64,000 nt of DNA from Xylanimonas oleitrophica (GCF_003244315.1 NZ_QKWH01000007.1:60380-124379), one strand, 5' to 3'; shown: positions 1 to 9,473, counted from the stretch's first letter. Notes: generated from the sequence alone by a model not told the origin. Program-made: numbers and translations.

Positions 1-1
1 G

Positions 2-337
2 GTGCCGACGCTGCTCGAGATCGACCTCCAGGGTGCCCGTCAGGTCCGCGACTCGATGCCCGAGGCGCGGTTCGTGTTCCTGGCGCCCCCGAGCTTCGAC
101 GAGCTGGTGCGCCGCCTGGTCGGGCGGGGCACCGAGGACGCCGAGGAGCGCGAGCGGCGGCTGGCCACGGCGCGGGTCGAGCTCGCTGCCGAGCAGGAGT
201 TCGACGTGACGATCGTCAACGACGACGTGCACCGGGCGGCCGACGCGCTGGTGGGCGTCATGGGGATCCCGGTGACGGGTGCGGTAGCCGGCGGCGTGGC
301 CGGACCGGTGGGAGGGACCGCACAGGTCGGCGGGTAG
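2..337 (+). CDS. gmk: guanylate kinase, 3' part (5' end outside window)
   Basis: C-terminal ~111 residues of guanylate kinase, which phosphorylates GMP to GDP with ATP in the cytosol. The visible part carries [11 protein letters not shown], the [20 protein letters not shown] lid region with the arginines typical of the family, and the closing [16 protein letters not shown] segment. The true start lies upstream of the window. Its stop is 44 nt before rpoZ, the usual gmk-rpoZ order of bacteria. The TAG stop is also part of TAGACT (335-340), a plausible -10 box for rpoZ. The last ~20 residues are a Gly/Val-rich tail. Confidence 0.93.
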   Translation: MPTLLEIDLQGARQVRDSMPEARFVFLAPPSFDELVRRLVGRGTEDAEERERRLATARVELAAEQEFDVTIVNDDVHRAADALVGVMGIPVTGAVAGGVAGPVGGTAQVGG

Positions 338-381
338 ACTGTCCCCCAGTCCCTGTCCCGCTTCCTTCTGGAGTGTGAACC

Positions 382-678
382 ATGGCCGGAACCGTGGCCC
401 AGCCCATCGGCATCACCGACCCGCCCATCGACGAGCTGCTCGAGAAGACGGACTCGAAGTACGGCCTGGTCCTGTACGCCGCCCAGCGCGCGCGCCAGAT
501 CAACGCCTACTACTCGCAGCTCAACGAGGGTCTGCTGGAGAACGTGGGTCCGCTCGTGGACGCCCGTTCGCAGGAGAAGCCGCTGTCGATCGCGATGCGC
601 GAGATCAACGAGGGTCTGCTGACCTCCACCGCGGTGGAGCAGCCCGAGGGCAGCCGCCCGATCCCCGCCGGCTTCTGA
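382..678 (+). CDS. rpoZ: RNA polymerase omega subunit
   Basis: 98-residue omega subunit, which helps RNA polymerase assembly by clamping the beta-prime C-terminus. The actinobacterial form is recognised from [19 protein letters not shown], the [11 protein letters not shown] helix and [15 protein letters not shown]. The ATG at 382 gives the usual length. It sits between gmk and coaBC, a nucleotide/coenzyme gene order common in actinobacteria. Gap to coaBC is 43 nt. Confidence 0.96.
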   Translation: MAGTVAQPIGITDPPIDELLEKTDSKYGLVLYAAQRARQINAYYSQLNEGLLENVGPLVDARSQEKPLSIAMREINEGLLTSTAVEQPEGSRPIPAGF

Positions 679-721
679 TCCCGGCAACGCCGGTCAGCGT
701 CACGAGGAGCTCGGGGTCCGC

Positions 722-1933
722 ATGAGGATCGTCCTGGGCGTCAGCGGGGGCATCGCCGCGTACAAGGCGGTGCTCCTGCTGCGTCTCTTCCGCGAGGCGG
801 GCCACGCGGTCCGCGTGGTCCCCACGCACGCGGCGCTGCGCTTCGTCGGCGCCCCGACGTGGGAGGCGCTGTCCGGGGAGCCCGTGACGGCGGAGGTCTT
901 CGAGGACGTCGAGCACGTCCCGCACGTCGCGCTGGGCCAGGGAGCCGACCTCGTGGTCGTCGCGCCGGCGACGGCCGACCTGCTGGCCCGCGCGGCGAGC
1001 GGGCGGGCGGACGACCTGCTGACGTCCACCTTGCTGACCGCTCGCTGCCCGGTGGTCATGGCGCCCGCGATGCACACGGAGATGTGGGAGCACGCGGCGA
1101 CGCAGGCCAACGTGGCGACCCTGCGCGAGCGGGGCGTGCACGTGATCGAGCCGGCGTCAGGGCGTCTGACGGGCAAGGACACCGGTGCCGGGCGCCTGCC
1201 CGAGCCGGAGGAGATCGCGCGGCAGGCGCTGGCCGTGCTCGCGGAGCGCACCGCTCCTCGTGACCTGGCGGGGCGCCACGTGGTGGTGTCCGCCGGGGGC
1301 ACGCGAGAGCCCATCGACCCGGTCCGGTGGATCGGGAACCGTTCCACGGGCCGCCAGGGGGTCGCCCTGGCGGAGGCCGCCCGGGTGCGGGGGGCGCGCG
1401 TGACGCTCGTGGGGGCCAACCTCGAGGTCCCGGGCGCGGAGCGTGCCGCGGACACGTTGGTGCGTGTGGAGACGACCGCGCAGCTGCGGGACGCCGTGCG
1501 TGCCGCGGCGGCGGACGCCGACGCCGTGGTGATGGCGGCGGCGGTGGCGGACTTCCGGCCCGCAGGGACCCACGAGTCCAAGATCAAGAAGGTTCCCGGG
1601 CAGGGTCCGGCGCCTCTGGAGCTGGTGGAGAACCCGGACGTGCTGGCCGGTCTGGTGCGTGATCGGGTGCGCGCCGACCAGGTGGTGGTCGGGTTCGCGG
1701 CCGAGACCGGCGACGCTGCGGGGAGCGTGCTGGAGCACGGGCGTCGCAAGGCGCGCCGCAAGGGGGCTGACCTGCTGGCCGTCAACGCGGTGGGTGCGGG
1801 CAAGGGGTTCGGCACCGAAGACAACGAGGTGTGGGTGCTGGACGCGGCGGGGGAGCAGACGGCTCACGCCGTCGGCTCGAAGCGCGAGGTGGCGGATGCG
1901 ATCTGGGACGCCGTCGTCAAGATCCTGCGCTGA
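722..1933 (+). CDS. coaBC: bifunctional phosphopantothenoylcysteine decarboxylase / phosphopantothenate-cysteine ligase
   Basis: 403 residues, full length for the fused CoaBC enzyme of coenzyme A synthesis. The N-terminal CoaC flavoprotein (about 1-180) opens with VLGVSGGIAAYKA and contains PAMHTEMW, the family's PxMNxxMW decarboxylase motif with His in place of Asn. The C-terminal CoaB ligase (about 185-403) shows VSAGGTREPIDPVRWIGNRS, the dimer/nucleotide-binding region, and the ESKIKK lysine motif. The ATG at 722 follows a GAGGAG Shine-Dalgarno. The His-for-Asn change is the one visible departure from the textbook motif. Confidence 0.95.
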   Translation: MRIVLGVSGGIAAYKAVLLLRLFREAGHAVRVVPTHAALRFVGAPTWEALSGEPVTAEVFEDVEHVPHVALGQGADLVVVAPATADLLARAASGRADDLLTSTLLTARCPVVMAPAMHTEMWEHAATQANVATLRERGVHVIEPASGRLTGKDTGAGRLPEPEEIARQALAVLAERTAPRDLAGRHVVVSAGGTREPIDPVRWIGNRSTGRQGVALAEAARVRGARVTLVGANLEVPGAERAADTLVRVETTAQLRDAVRAAAADADAVVMAAAVADFRPAGTHESKIKKVPGQGPAPLELVENPDVLAGLVRDRVRADQVVVGFAAETGDAAGSVLEHGRRKARRKGADLLAVNAVGAGKGFGTEDNEVWVLDAAGEQTAHAVGSKREVADAIWDAVVKILR

Positions 1934-2018
1934 GCCCCGCGTCTCGTGTGGCGGGACGCGTCTCGGAGCGTGAGCGGCTCGCGCGTGGTGCGGTGTGACG
2001 GTGCCGCTGCGCGCGCCG

Positions 2019-2024
2019 TAGGGT
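2019..2024 (+). promoter_or_regulatory. -10 box of a leaderless metK promoter
   Basis: TAGGGT ends 7 nt before the metK ATG at 2032, so transcription would start at or next to the start codon. No Shine-Dalgarno is present. This decides the start against the in-frame GTG at 2023, which overlaps the box. Confidence 0.6.
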
Positions 2025-2031
2025 GTGCCGC

Positions 2032-3225
2032 ATGACCGATGCCCTGCGCCTGTTCACGTCCGAGTCGGTGACCGAGGGGCACCCTGACAAGGTGTGCGAC
2101 CAGATCTCCGACGCCGTCCTGGACGCTCTCCTCGAGCAGGACCCGACCTCGCGCGTGGCGGTCGAGACGATGGTGACCACGGGTCTGGTGCACGTGGCCG
2201 GCGAGGTCACCACGAACGCCTACGTCGAGATCCCGCAGATCGTGCGCGACGTCGTGCGCCGCATCGGCTACACGTCGTCGGCGATGGGGTTCGACGGCGA
2301 CTCGTGCGGGGTGTCGGTGTCGATCGGTCAGCAGTCTCCCGACATCGCCCAGGGGGTCGACAAGTCGCAGGAGCAGCGTGACGACGCCGCGGACTCCGAC
2401 CCGCTCGACGCGCAGGGCGCCGGCGACCAGGGCCTGATGTTCGGTTACGCCTCCGACGAGACGCCGCAGCTGATGCCGCTGCCGATCTGGCTGGCGCACC
2501 GGTTGGCCGAGCGGCTGGCGCAGGTGCGGCGCTCGGGCGAGGTGCCGGGCCTGCGCCCGGACGGCAAGACGCAGGTGACGATCGGCTACGACGGTGACCG
2601 GGCGGTGCGCCTGGACGCCGTGGTGGTCTCCACCCAGCACGACCCGGACGTGACGCAGGACAAGCTCGCGCGCGCGGTGGCCGAGAGCGTCGTGGCGCCG
2701 GTGCTGGAGACCGTGGAGCTGGACACCGGCGGTCACAGCCTCTACGTGAACCCGACGGGCAAGTTCGTCGTGGGTGGCCCGCAGGGCGACGCGGGGCTGA
2801 CGGGGCGCAAGATCATCGTGGACACCTACGGCGGCATGGCCCGCCACGGTGGTGGCGCGTTCTCGGGCAAGGACCCGTCGAAGGTGGACCGCTCGGCGGC
2901 GTACGCGATGCGGTGGGTGGCCAAGAACGTGGTCGCGGCGGGCCTGGCGCGCCGTTGCGAGGTGCAGGTGGCGTACGCGATCGGCCGGGCGCACCCGGTG
3001 GGCCTGTACGTGGAGACGTTCGGCACGGAGACCGTCCCGGTCGAGCGCATCACCGCGGCGATCCGCGAGGTGTTCGACCTTCGTCCCGCGGCGATCATCC
3101 GCGACCTGGACCTGCTGCGCCCCATCTACTCCCAGACCGCCGCCTACGGGCACTTCGGGCGTGAGCTGCCGGACCTGACCTGGGAGCGCACCGACCGCGT
3201 CGACGCCCTGCGTGCCGCGGTCTGA
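2032..3225 (+). CDS. metK: S-adenosylmethionine synthetase
   Basis: 397 residues. Makes S-adenosylmethionine from methionine and ATP, as a cytosolic homotetramer. Visible signatures are [12 protein letters not shown] near residue 10-20, [12 protein letters not shown] (methionine/ATP loop) around residue 125, and [16 protein letters not shown] around residue 285. Length is normal. The ATG at 2032 is preferred over the GTG at 2023 because of the leaderless -10 box just upstream. It stands alone between coaBC and priA. Confidence 0.97.
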   Translation: MTDALRLFTSESVTEGHPDKVCDQISDAVLDALLEQDPTSRVAVETMVTTGLVHVAGEVTTNAYVEIPQIVRDVVRRIGYTSSAMGFDGDSCGVSVSIGQQSPDIAQGVDKSQEQRDDAADSDPLDAQGAGDQGLMFGYASDETPQLMPLPIWLAHRLAERLAQVRRSGEVPGLRPDGKTQVTIGYDGDRAVRLDAVVVSTQHDPDVTQDKLARAVAESVVAPVLETVELDTGGHSLYVNPTGKFVVGGPQGDAGLTGRKIIVDTYGGMARHGGGAFSGKDPSKVDRSAAYAMRWVAKNVVAAGLARRCEVQVAYAIGRAHPVGLYVETFGTETVPVERITAAIREVFDLRPAAIIRDLDLLRPIYSQTAAYGHFGRELPDLTWERTDRVDALRAAV

Positions 3226-3276
3226 CCTGGCCCCTGTGCCCGGCGTCCGGCGAGGCCGTGGGCGGGGCATGGTGGG

Positions 3277-5481
3277 ATGGCGTCCGTGACCGACCCGACG
3301 AGCGACACCGGCACGCCGGTCGACGAGCCCCAGCAGGACGCCCTGCTGGGGCTCGAGGACGTCGCGGGGCCGGCCGCGAGCCGGTCGCGGGGGCGGCGCC
3401 GGGCGCCGCTGGGTGCCCAGGAGATCGCCGAGGAGCTGCCGGTGGCCCGCGTGCTGCTGGACCTGCAGCCGCCGCACCTGGACCGTGAGTACGACTACCT
3501 GGTGCCGGCCGCGTGGTCGCAGGGTGTGGTGCCCGGGGCGCGGGTGCGGGCCCGGTTCGGTCCGCAGGAGGTCGACGGGTTCGTGGTGGCGCGGGCGGCG
3601 ACCTCCGAGCACGAGGGGCGCCTGGTGCCGCTGCGCCGCCTCGTCTCCCCGGAGCCCGTGCTGACACCGTCGGTGCTGCGCCTGGTGCGCGCGGTGGCCG
3701 AGCGCTGGGCGGGGACGGTGCCGGACGTGCTGCGCCTGGCGGTGCCGCCGCGTCATGCCCGCACGGAGAAGGAGGGCGGCGCGGCACCGGACCTGGACGC
3801 CGTGCTGCCGGCCCTGCCGGACCTGGCTTCCGCGCCGCCCTCGTGGGCGGGCCTGTGGGCCCCGTACAGGGGCGGAGAGGCGTTCCTGGCCCACACGGCC
3901 GGGGGAGGAGCCCCGAAGGCCGTGTGGACGCCTCTGCCCGGTCTTGCTCCCGCTGCCGAGGACGGCGGGGTCCCCACGGTGCCGCACTGGGCCGCGGCGG
4001 TCGCGACGGCGGCGCGCGCCGCTGTCGCCGCCGGCAGGGGCGTGCTGGCGGTGGTCCCCGACGCGCGGGACGTGGGAGTGCTCGCCGGTGCGCTGGAGGT
4101 GGCCGGGGTGCCGGGCGTGGTGCGGCTGCTGGCCGAGGACGGTGCCGCCCCCCGCTACCGCGCGTTCCTCGCCGCGGCCCGGGGCCAGGCCCGGGTGGTG
4201 GTGGGCACGCGCGCGGCGATGTTCGCCCCGGTCGCCGACCTGGGCCTGGTGGTGCTCTGGGGCGACGGGGAGGACACCCTCGCGGAGCCGCACGCCCCCT
4301 ACCCGCACGCCCGCGACGTGCTGGCGCTGCGCAGCGACCTGGAGGGTGCCGCGTGCCTCGTCGGGTCACCGGGACGCACCGTCCAGGCCCAGGCGATGCT
4401 CGCGGGGTGGGCGCACGAGGTGGCGGCCCCCCGTGAGGTGGTCCGTGCACGGGCCCCGCGGGTGCGGGCCCTGACGTCGGTGGAGCTGGCTCACGAGGGT
4501 GCCGGTGCGGCCGCACGGATCCCGACGGCGGCGTGGCGGACCGCCCGGCAGGCGCTGGAGCAGGGGCCGGTGCTCGTGCAGGTCCCGCGCACCGGCTACC
4601 TGCCGGTGGTGGCGTGCGTGCGGTGCCGCACCCCCGCGCGGTGCGACGCCTGCCACGGACCGCTGGGCCTGGCCGGGACCTCCTCGACGCCGCAGTGCCG
4701 CTGGTGCGGTCGCCTGGCGGGCGGGTGGCGCTGCGGGGAGTGCGGCAGCACCGCCCTGCGCGCCGTGCGGGTGGGGTCGGAGCGCACCGCCGAGGAGCTG
4801 GGCCGAGCGTTCCCGGGCGTGCCCGTGCGGCTGTCCGCCTCGACCGCCCCCGGCGGCGTGCTCGACCGCGTGCCTGCCCGCCCCGCCGTCGTGGTCGCCA
4901 CCCCCGGGGCCGAGCCGGTCGCCGACGGCGGGTACGTCGCGGCCCTGCTGCTCGACGCCGCCGTGGCCACCGCCTCCCTCGACCTGGCCACCGGCACCCG
5001 AGCCCTGCACCGGTGGCTCGCCGCCGCCCACCTGGTGCGGCCCGCGAGCGCGGGCGGCCAGGTGCTGCTCGTCGGCGACGCGGCCCCCGCACCGACCGGC
5101 GCGCTCGTGCGGTTCGACCCGGCAGGCTTCGCCGACCGTGAGCTGGCCGAGCGCGCCGAGCTGGCCCTGCCCCCGGCGGTGCGTGTCGCGGCCGTCACGG
5201 GAGACCGGGCCGCGGTGGCCGCGCTCGTGGCCCGCGTGCCGCTCGCCACCCCGGAGACGACGCTCGGGCCCGTGGAGACCGACGTGGACGGCCCCGGAAC
5301 GAGCCCAGGTCCCGGCGACGGCAGCCTGTTCGACGCCGCCCCCGTGCGCCTGGTGGTGCGGGTGCCCGCCCACGACGGCCTCGAGCTGGCCCGCCAGCTG
5401 CGCGCCTCCCTGTCCGTGCGGTCGGCGCGGCGCGAGCCCGGCACCGTCCGCGTCCGGCTCGACCCCGAGGAGATGCTGTGA
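3277..5481 (+). CDS. priA: PriA-like primosomal protein N' lacking helicase motifs
   Basis: 734 residues. PriA binds stalled replication forks and reloads the replisome. The zinc-binding module is intact, with four Cys pairs (CVRC, CDAC, CRWC, CGEC) at about residues 448-492. No Walker A GxxxxGKT is visible, and where a DEAH box is expected the sequence reads VVLWGDGED. Loss of the ATPase motifs is known for actinobacterial PriA, so this is probably a DNA-binding, non-helicase form. The N-terminal 3'-DNA-binding domain is seen around LDREYDYLVPA. An in-frame GTG at 3286 is an alternative start. The stop overlaps the next start by 4 nt. Confidence 0.9.
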   Translation: MASVTDPTSDTGTPVDEPQQDALLGLEDVAGPAASRSRGRRRAPLGAQEIAEELPVARVLLDLQPPHLDREYDYLVPAAWSQGVVPGARVRARFGPQEVDGFVVARAATSEHEGRLVPLRRLVSPEPVLTPSVLRLVRAVAERWAGTVPDVLRLAVPPRHARTEKEGGAAPDLDAVLPALPDLASAPPSWAGLWAPYRGGEAFLAHTAGGGAPKAVWTPLPGLAPAAEDGGVPTVPHWAAAVATAARAAVAAGRGVLAVVPDARDVGVLAGALEVAGVPGVVRLLAEDGAAPRYRAFLAAARGQARVVVGTRAAMFAPVADLGLVVLWGDGEDTLAEPHAPYPHARDVLALRSDLEGAACLVGSPGRTVQAQAMLAGWAHEVAAPREVVRARAPRVRALTSVELAHEGAGAAARIPTAAWRTARQALEQGPVLVQVPRTGYLPVVACVRCRTPARCDACHGPLGLAGTSSTPQCRWCGRLAGGWRCGECGSTALRAVRVGSERTAEELGRAFPGVPVRLSASTAPGGVLDRVPARPAVVVATPGAEPVADGGYVAALLLDAAVATASLDLATGTRALHRWLAAAHLVRPASAGGQVLLVGDAAPAPTGALVRFDPAGFADRELAERAELALPPAVRVAAVTGDRAAVAALVARVPLATPETTLGPVETDVDGPGTSPGPGDGSLFDAAPVRLVVRVPAHDGLELARQLRASLSVRSARREPGTVRVRLDPEEML

Positions 5482-6098
5482 ACCATCCCGCCGTCGACAC
5501 CGTCGTGTACGACTTCGGCAACGTCCTGGTGCGCTGGGACCCCCGCGGCGCCTACAGCGGCCTCGACCCTGCCGAGGTCGACCGGTTCTTCGCCGAGTTC
5601 GACTTCATGGCGTTCAACCTCCGCCAGGACGCCGGGCGCCCCTTCGCCGAGGGCCGTGCGGAGGTCGCCCGGACCCACCCTCGCTGGGCGCCCCTGGTCG
5701 ACACCTACCTCGAGAGGTACGCCGACACCCTCGGCGGCCCCGTCCCCGGCTCCGCCGACCTCGTCACCGAGCTCAAGCAGCACGGCCTGCGCCTGTACGG
5801 ACTGACCAACTGGTGGGCCGAGACCTTCCACCATGCCGCGCACGCAGCCCCCGCCGTCGACCTCATGGACGGCGTCGTCGTCTCCGGGCGCGTCGGCCTG
5901 GCCAAGCCCGATCCCGCGATCTTCGAACACCTGTGCGAGAGGTTCGACGTCGACCCCGCCCGCGCCGTCTTCGTCGACGACAGCCCCGTCAACGTCCAGG
6001 CCGCCGCCGCCCTCGGCTTCCACGCCCTGCACTTCACCACCACCGACACCCTCCGCCAGGACCTGCGCGCCCTCGGCCTGCCCGTCACCACCCGCTGA
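5478..6098 (+). CDS. HAD-superfamily phosphatase, subfamily IA (YihX-like)
   Basis: 206 residues. Motif I is YDFGNVLVRWD, where DFGNV replaces the more usual DxDGT, as in YihX-type HAD-IA variant-3 hydrolases. Motif II is YGLTNWW, motif III is the lysine of LAKPDPAIFEH, and motif IV is VFVDDSPVNVQAA. The substrate is not predictable; sugar phosphates are plausible by family. The GTG start overlaps the priA stop (GTGA), so the gene is translationally coupled to priA. Codon third positions become strongly C-rich here, unlike metK upstream. Confidence 0.85.
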   Translation: MNHPAVDTVVYDFGNVLVRWDPRGAYSGLDPAEVDRFFAEFDFMAFNLRQDAGRPFAEGRAEVARTHPRWAPLVDTYLERYADTLGGPVPGSADLVTELKQHGLRLYGLTNWWAETFHHAAHAAPAVDLMDGVVVSGRVGLAKPDPAIFEHLCERFDVDPARAVFVDDSPVNVQAAAALGFHALHFTTTDTLRQDLRALGLPVTTR

Positions 6099-6146
6099 CC
6101 TGCCCGTCACCGGCCCCCCGGCAGGGGGAGCAGCCGCCCCGCCACG

Positions 6147-6152
6147 TAGGAT
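6147..6152 (+). promoter_or_regulatory. -10 box of a leaderless fmt promoter
   Basis: TAGGAT ends 6 nt before the GTG start of fmt at 6159, with no Shine-Dalgarno between them. Predicts a transcript beginning at the start codon. Confidence 0.55.
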
Positions 6153-6158
6153 CACCGG

Positions 6159-7127
6159 GTGCGTCTGCTCTTCGCCGGAACCCCCGAGCCCGCCGTCCCC
6201 TCCCTCCAGGCGTTGCTCGCCTCCCGACACGAGGTCGCCGCCGTCCTCACCCGCGCCGACGCCCCCGCGGGCCGCGGCCGCAAGCTCCACCCCAGCCCCG
6301 TGCGCGTCGCCGCCGAGGAAGCCGGCATCCCCGTCATCACCGACACCCCCCGCGGCGACGACTTCGTCACCCGCGTCCGCGAGCTCGACATCGACGCCGC
6401 CCCCGTCGTCGCCTACGGCCACCTCCTGCGCCCCGACGTCCTCGCCCTGCCCCGCCACGGCTGGGTCAACCTCCACTTCTCCGTCCTGCCCGCCTGGCGC
6501 GGCGCCGCCCCCGTCCAGCGCGCCGTCATCGCCGGCGACGAGGTCACCGGAGCCACCACCTTCCTCCTCGACGAAGGCATGGACACCGGCCCCGTCCTCG
6601 GCACCCTCACCGAGACCGTCCGTCCCCGCGACACCGCAGGCGACCTCCTCGACCGCCTCTCCCGCTCCGGCGCCACCCTCCTGGTCGCCACCCTCGACGC
6701 CCTCGAGGACGGCACCCTCCACCCCCAGCCCCAACCCACCGACGGCATCTCCCTCGCCCCCAAGCTCACCCCCCACGACGCCGCCGTCGACTTCCGCGAC
6801 CCGGCGCTCGCGGTCGACCGCCACGTGCGCGGCTGCACCCCCGCCCCCGGGGCCTGGACCACCACCCCCGGCCCCGACGGCGCACCCGCCCGCCTCGGCC
6901 TGGGACCCGTCACCCCCCGCCCCGACGTCACCGACCTCGCCCCCGGAGAGGTACGCCCCGGCAAGAAGGACGTGCTCGTCGGCACCGCAACCCACGCCGT
7001 CCAGCTCGGCCTCGTCCAACCCGTCGGCAAGAAGCCCATGCCCGCCCCCGACTGGGCCCGCGGCGCCCGGCTCGACGAAGGCACCTTCCTGGGCGAGAGC
7101 CTGCGCACCGAGGACGGCACCCGATGA
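6159..7127 (+). CDS. fmt: methionyl-tRNA formyltransferase
   Basis: 322 residues. Formylates initiator Met-tRNA using 10-formyltetrahydrofolate. The N-terminal Rossmann domain has RLLFAGTPEPAVPSL, then NLHFSVLPAWRGAAPVQ (family HxSLLPxxRGAxP, with the catalytic His and Pro), then FLLDEGMDTGPVL. The C-terminal OB-like domain starts near residue 205. The GTG start follows a leaderless -10 box. The stop overlaps the rsmB ATG (ATGA), so both are co-translated. The gene is almost wholly C-ending in codon use. Confidence 0.95.
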   Translation: MRLLFAGTPEPAVPSLQALLASRHEVAAVLTRADAPAGRGRKLHPSPVRVAAEEAGIPVITDTPRGDDFVTRVRELDIDAAPVVAYGHLLRPDVLALPRHGWVNLHFSVLPAWRGAAPVQRAVIAGDEVTGATTFLLDEGMDTGPVLGTLTETVRPRDTAGDLLDRLSRSGATLLVATLDALEDGTLHPQPQPTDGISLAPKLTPHDAAVDFRDPALAVDRHVRGCTPAPGAWTTTPGPDGAPARLGLGPVTPRPDVTDLAPGEVRPGKKDVLVGTATHAVQLGLVQPVGKKPMPAPDWARGARLDEGTFLGESLRTEDGTR

Positions 7128-8638
7128 ACGCCGACCACCGCCCCGGCGACGACCGCCGCGACGCCCGAGGACGCCAGCGCAGCGCCGCCCGCTCGCGCGG
7201 CGACCGCACCCGCACCGCCCAGGCCCCCTCCCAGCGCCGTCGTGGCACCGACCCCGCACGCACCGCCGCCTACGACGTCCTGCGCGAGGTCGACGGCTCG
7301 GACGCCTACGCCAACCTCGTCCTGCCCCCGCTCCTGCGCGAACGCCGCATCACCGGGCGCGACGCCGCCTTCGCCACCGAGCTCGCCTACGGCACCCTGC
7401 GCCTGCGCGGCCGCTACGACGCCGTCCTCGCCCGCTGCGTCGACCGCCCCCTCGAACGGCTCGACCCCCCGCTCCTGGACGTCCTGCGCCTCGGCACCCA
7501 CCAGATCCTCGGCATGCGCGTCCCCCAGCACGCCGCCGTCTCCGAGACCGTCGGCCTCGCACGCCAGCACGTCGGAGCAGGGCCCGCCCAGATGGTCAAC
7601 GCCGTCCTGCGCAAGGTCGCCCGCACCCCCCTCGACGACTGGCTCCAGCAGATCCGCGCCGACGCCCCCGACCCGCTCACCGCCTCCGCCCTCACCGGCT
7701 CCCACCCCCTGTGGGTCACCCGCGCCCTGCGCGAGGCGCTCGCGGGCGACGGACGCGACCCTGCCGAGATCGACGCCCTCCTCGAGGCGGACAACACCGC
7801 ACCGCGCGTGACGCTCGTGGCCAGGCCCGGCCTGGTGTCCGCGCACGAGGTGCGTGCCGGGGCACCCGACAGCGTGGACCTCGCGCCCGGCCGCTGGCTG
7901 CCGACCGCGCTGGTGCTGGGCGGCCAGGACCCCCTGGCCGTGCCGGCGGTGGCCGACGGCCGTGCCGGCGTCCAGGACGAGGGCTCGCAGGCCGTGGCGC
8001 TCGCGCTCGCCGCAGCCCCCCTCGACGGCCCCGACGAGCGCTGGCTCGACCTGTGCGCCGGGCCGGGCGGCAAGGCGGCGCTGCTGGCGGGGCTGGCGGC
8101 GCAGCGCGGCGCCCGCCTGGTGGCCAACGAGGTGGCTCCGCACCGTGCCCGGCTGGTGGAGCGGGCGCTGCGCGCGGTGCCCGACGGCGTCGTGGAGCGC
8201 GTACGGACCGGCGACGGCCGCGAGGTGGGCGAGCAGGAGCCCGGCGCGTACGACCGGGTGCTCGTCGACGCTCCTTGCACCGGCCTGGGAGCCCTGCGCC
8301 GCCGCCCGGAGTCGCGCTGGCGGCGCACCCCGGCCGACCTCGCGGTGCTCACCGGTCTGCAGCGCGACCTGCTGGGCTCGGCGCTCGACGCGGTGCGGCC
8401 CGGCGGCGTCGTCGCGTACGTGACGTGCTCGCCGCACCTGGCCGAGACCCGGTTGGTCGTCGAGGACGTGCTGCGCCGCCGCGAGGGCGTGGAGCGGCTC
8501 GACGCCGGTGCAGCCCTGCGCTCGGTCGTGGTGCCGGGCACGGACCTCCCGCTCGGCGACCGGCAGGACGCCCAGCTGTGGCCGCACGTGCACGGCACGG
8601 ACGCGATGCACCTGACGCTGCTGCGCAAGGCGCACTGA
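7124..8638 (+). CDS. rsmB: 16S rRNA (cytosine-967-C5) methyltransferase RsmB
   Basis: 504 residues. An Arg/Asp-rich N-terminal tail (1-45) is followed by a NusB-like RNA-binding domain (about 46-180) and an SAM-dependent methyltransferase domain. SAM motif LDLCAGPGGKAALLA lies near residue 307. The two family cysteines are in DAPCTGLGALRRRPESRW (motif VI) and VTCSPHLAE (motif IV, nucleophile). The ATG overlaps the fmt stop. Codon use changes abruptly near 7,790 from C-ending to G-ending within the reading frame, with no frameshift. Confidence 0.93.
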   Translation: MNADHRPGDDRRDARGRQRSAARSRGDRTRTAQAPSQRRRGTDPARTAAYDVLREVDGSDAYANLVLPPLLRERRITGRDAAFATELAYGTLRLRGRYDAVLARCVDRPLERLDPPLLDVLRLGTHQILGMRVPQHAAVSETVGLARQHVGAGPAQMVNAVLRKVARTPLDDWLQQIRADAPDPLTASALTGSHPLWVTRALREALAGDGRDPAEIDALLEADNTAPRVTLVARPGLVSAHEVRAGAPDSVDLAPGRWLPTALVLGGQDPLAVPAVADGRAGVQDEGSQAVALALAAAPLDGPDERWLDLCAGPGGKAALLAGLAAQRGARLVANEVAPHRARLVERALRAVPDGVVERVRTGDGREVGEQEPGAYDRVLVDAPCTGLGALRRRPESRWRRTPADLAVLTGLQRDLLGSALDAVRPGGVVAYVTCSPHLAETRLVVEDVLRRREGVERLDAGAALRSVVVPGTDLPLGDRQDAQLWPHVHGTDAMHLTLLRKAH

Positions 8639-8663
8639 TCCCGCCACGACGCTCGTGCGGCTC

Positions 8664-8669
8664 TAGGCT
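8664..8669 (+). promoter_or_regulatory. -10 box of a leaderless rpe promoter
   Basis: TAGGCT ends 6 nt before the ATG at 8676 and no Shine-Dalgarno is present. Confidence 0.55.
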
Positions 8670-8675
8670 GGCGCC

Positions 8676-9338
8676 ATGGCAGCCCTGATCAGCCCGAGCA
8701 TCCTGTCCGCCGACTTCGCCAACCTCGAGCGGGACCTGCACAAGATCGCGGACGCCGACTACGCGCACGTGGACGTCATGGACTACCACTTCGTGCCGAA
8801 CCTGACGCTGGGCCTGCCCGTCTTCGAGCGGCTCGCCCAGGTCTCCCCGGTACCGCTCGACGCGCACCTGATGATCGAGGACCCGGACCGGTGGGCACCT
8901 GCGTACGCGGAGGCCGGCGCGGCATCGGTGACGTTCCACGCCGAGGCGGCCGCCGCCCCCGTGCGCCTGGCGCGCGAGCTGCGCCGCCAAGGAGCACGGG
9001 CGGGGGTGGCGTTGCGCCCGGCCACCCCCGTGGAGCCGTTCCTCGACCTCCTGGCCGAGGTCGACATGATCCTGGTGATGACGGTCGAGCCCGGCTTCGG
9101 CGGCCAGTCGTTCATCGAGGGCACGCTGCCCAAGATCCGCCGCGCCCGCCAGGCTGTGTCCGAGAGCGGGCTCGACGTCTGGGTCCAGGTGGACGGCGGC
9201 ATCTCCCGGAGCACCATCGAGCAGGCCGCCGACGCCGGCGCGAACGTCTTCGTGGCCGGCTCCGCCGTCTACGGGGCAGACGACGTCGCAGGAGAGATCG
9301 CCGCGCTGCGGGACCTCGCCACCGCGCACGTGCACTGA
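8676..9338 (+). CDS. rpe: ribulose-phosphate 3-epimerase
   Basis: 220 residues, normal length. Interconverts ribulose-5-P and xylulose-5-P in the pentose phosphate pathway. Markers are [14 protein letters not shown] at the N-terminus, [12 protein letters not shown] (metal-binding His/Asp; Tyr at the place often Gly), [25 protein letters not shown], and [14 protein letters not shown] with the second catalytic Asp. Its own leaderless promoter separates it from rsmB. Ribulose-5-P is also the RibB substrate, which may explain its place before the riboflavin operon. Confidence 0.96.
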   Translation: MAALISPSILSADFANLERDLHKIADADYAHVDVMDYHFVPNLTLGLPVFERLAQVSPVPLDAHLMIEDPDRWAPAYAEAGAASVTFHAEAAAAPVRLARELRRQGARAGVALRPATPVEPFLDLLAEVDMILVMTVEPGFGGQSFIEGTLPKIRRARQAVSESGLDVWVQVDGGISRSTIEQAADAGANVFVAGSAVYGADDVAGEIAALRDLATAHVH

Positions 9339-9443
9339 CCGGCCCAGCACCGACCCGGACCCGGGCCCCGGCGCCCTGCCCCCTCGGCTCCGCCGCCCTC
9401 GCCCGGCACGACAGGCGCAGACCGGACCGCACCAGAGCCCGAC

Positions 9444-9473
9444 TTGCGCCCAGACCCCGCCTCGGCGCAGGAT
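9444..9473 (+). promoter_or_regulatory. promoter of the riboflavin operon
   Basis: TTGCGC (9444-9449) and CAGGAT (9468-9473) are separated by 18 nt, placing the start point near 9480, just before the riboswitch. Both boxes are imperfect. Confidence 0.45.

Noticed and set aside
2023..2031. GTG at 2023 as the metK start
   Set aside because: It overlaps the TAGGGT -10 box; the ATG at 2032 gives the family-standard N-terminus.
1864..4308. 814-codon open frame on the minus strand over metK and priA
   Set aside because: Arg/His/Gly-rich shadow of two well-supported plus-strand genes; no motif of its own. Long antisense frames are expected at this GC content.
3095..5092. 665-codon minus-strand open frame over priA
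   Set aside because: Pro/Arg/Ala-rich composition and no recognisable domain; priA is intact on the other strand.
4499..7123. Very long open frame running into rsmB
   Set aside because: The part before 7124 overlaps priA, the HAD gene and fmt in another frame and is Arg/Pro-rich; only 7124 onward is RsmB, beginning at an ATG overlapping the fmt stop.
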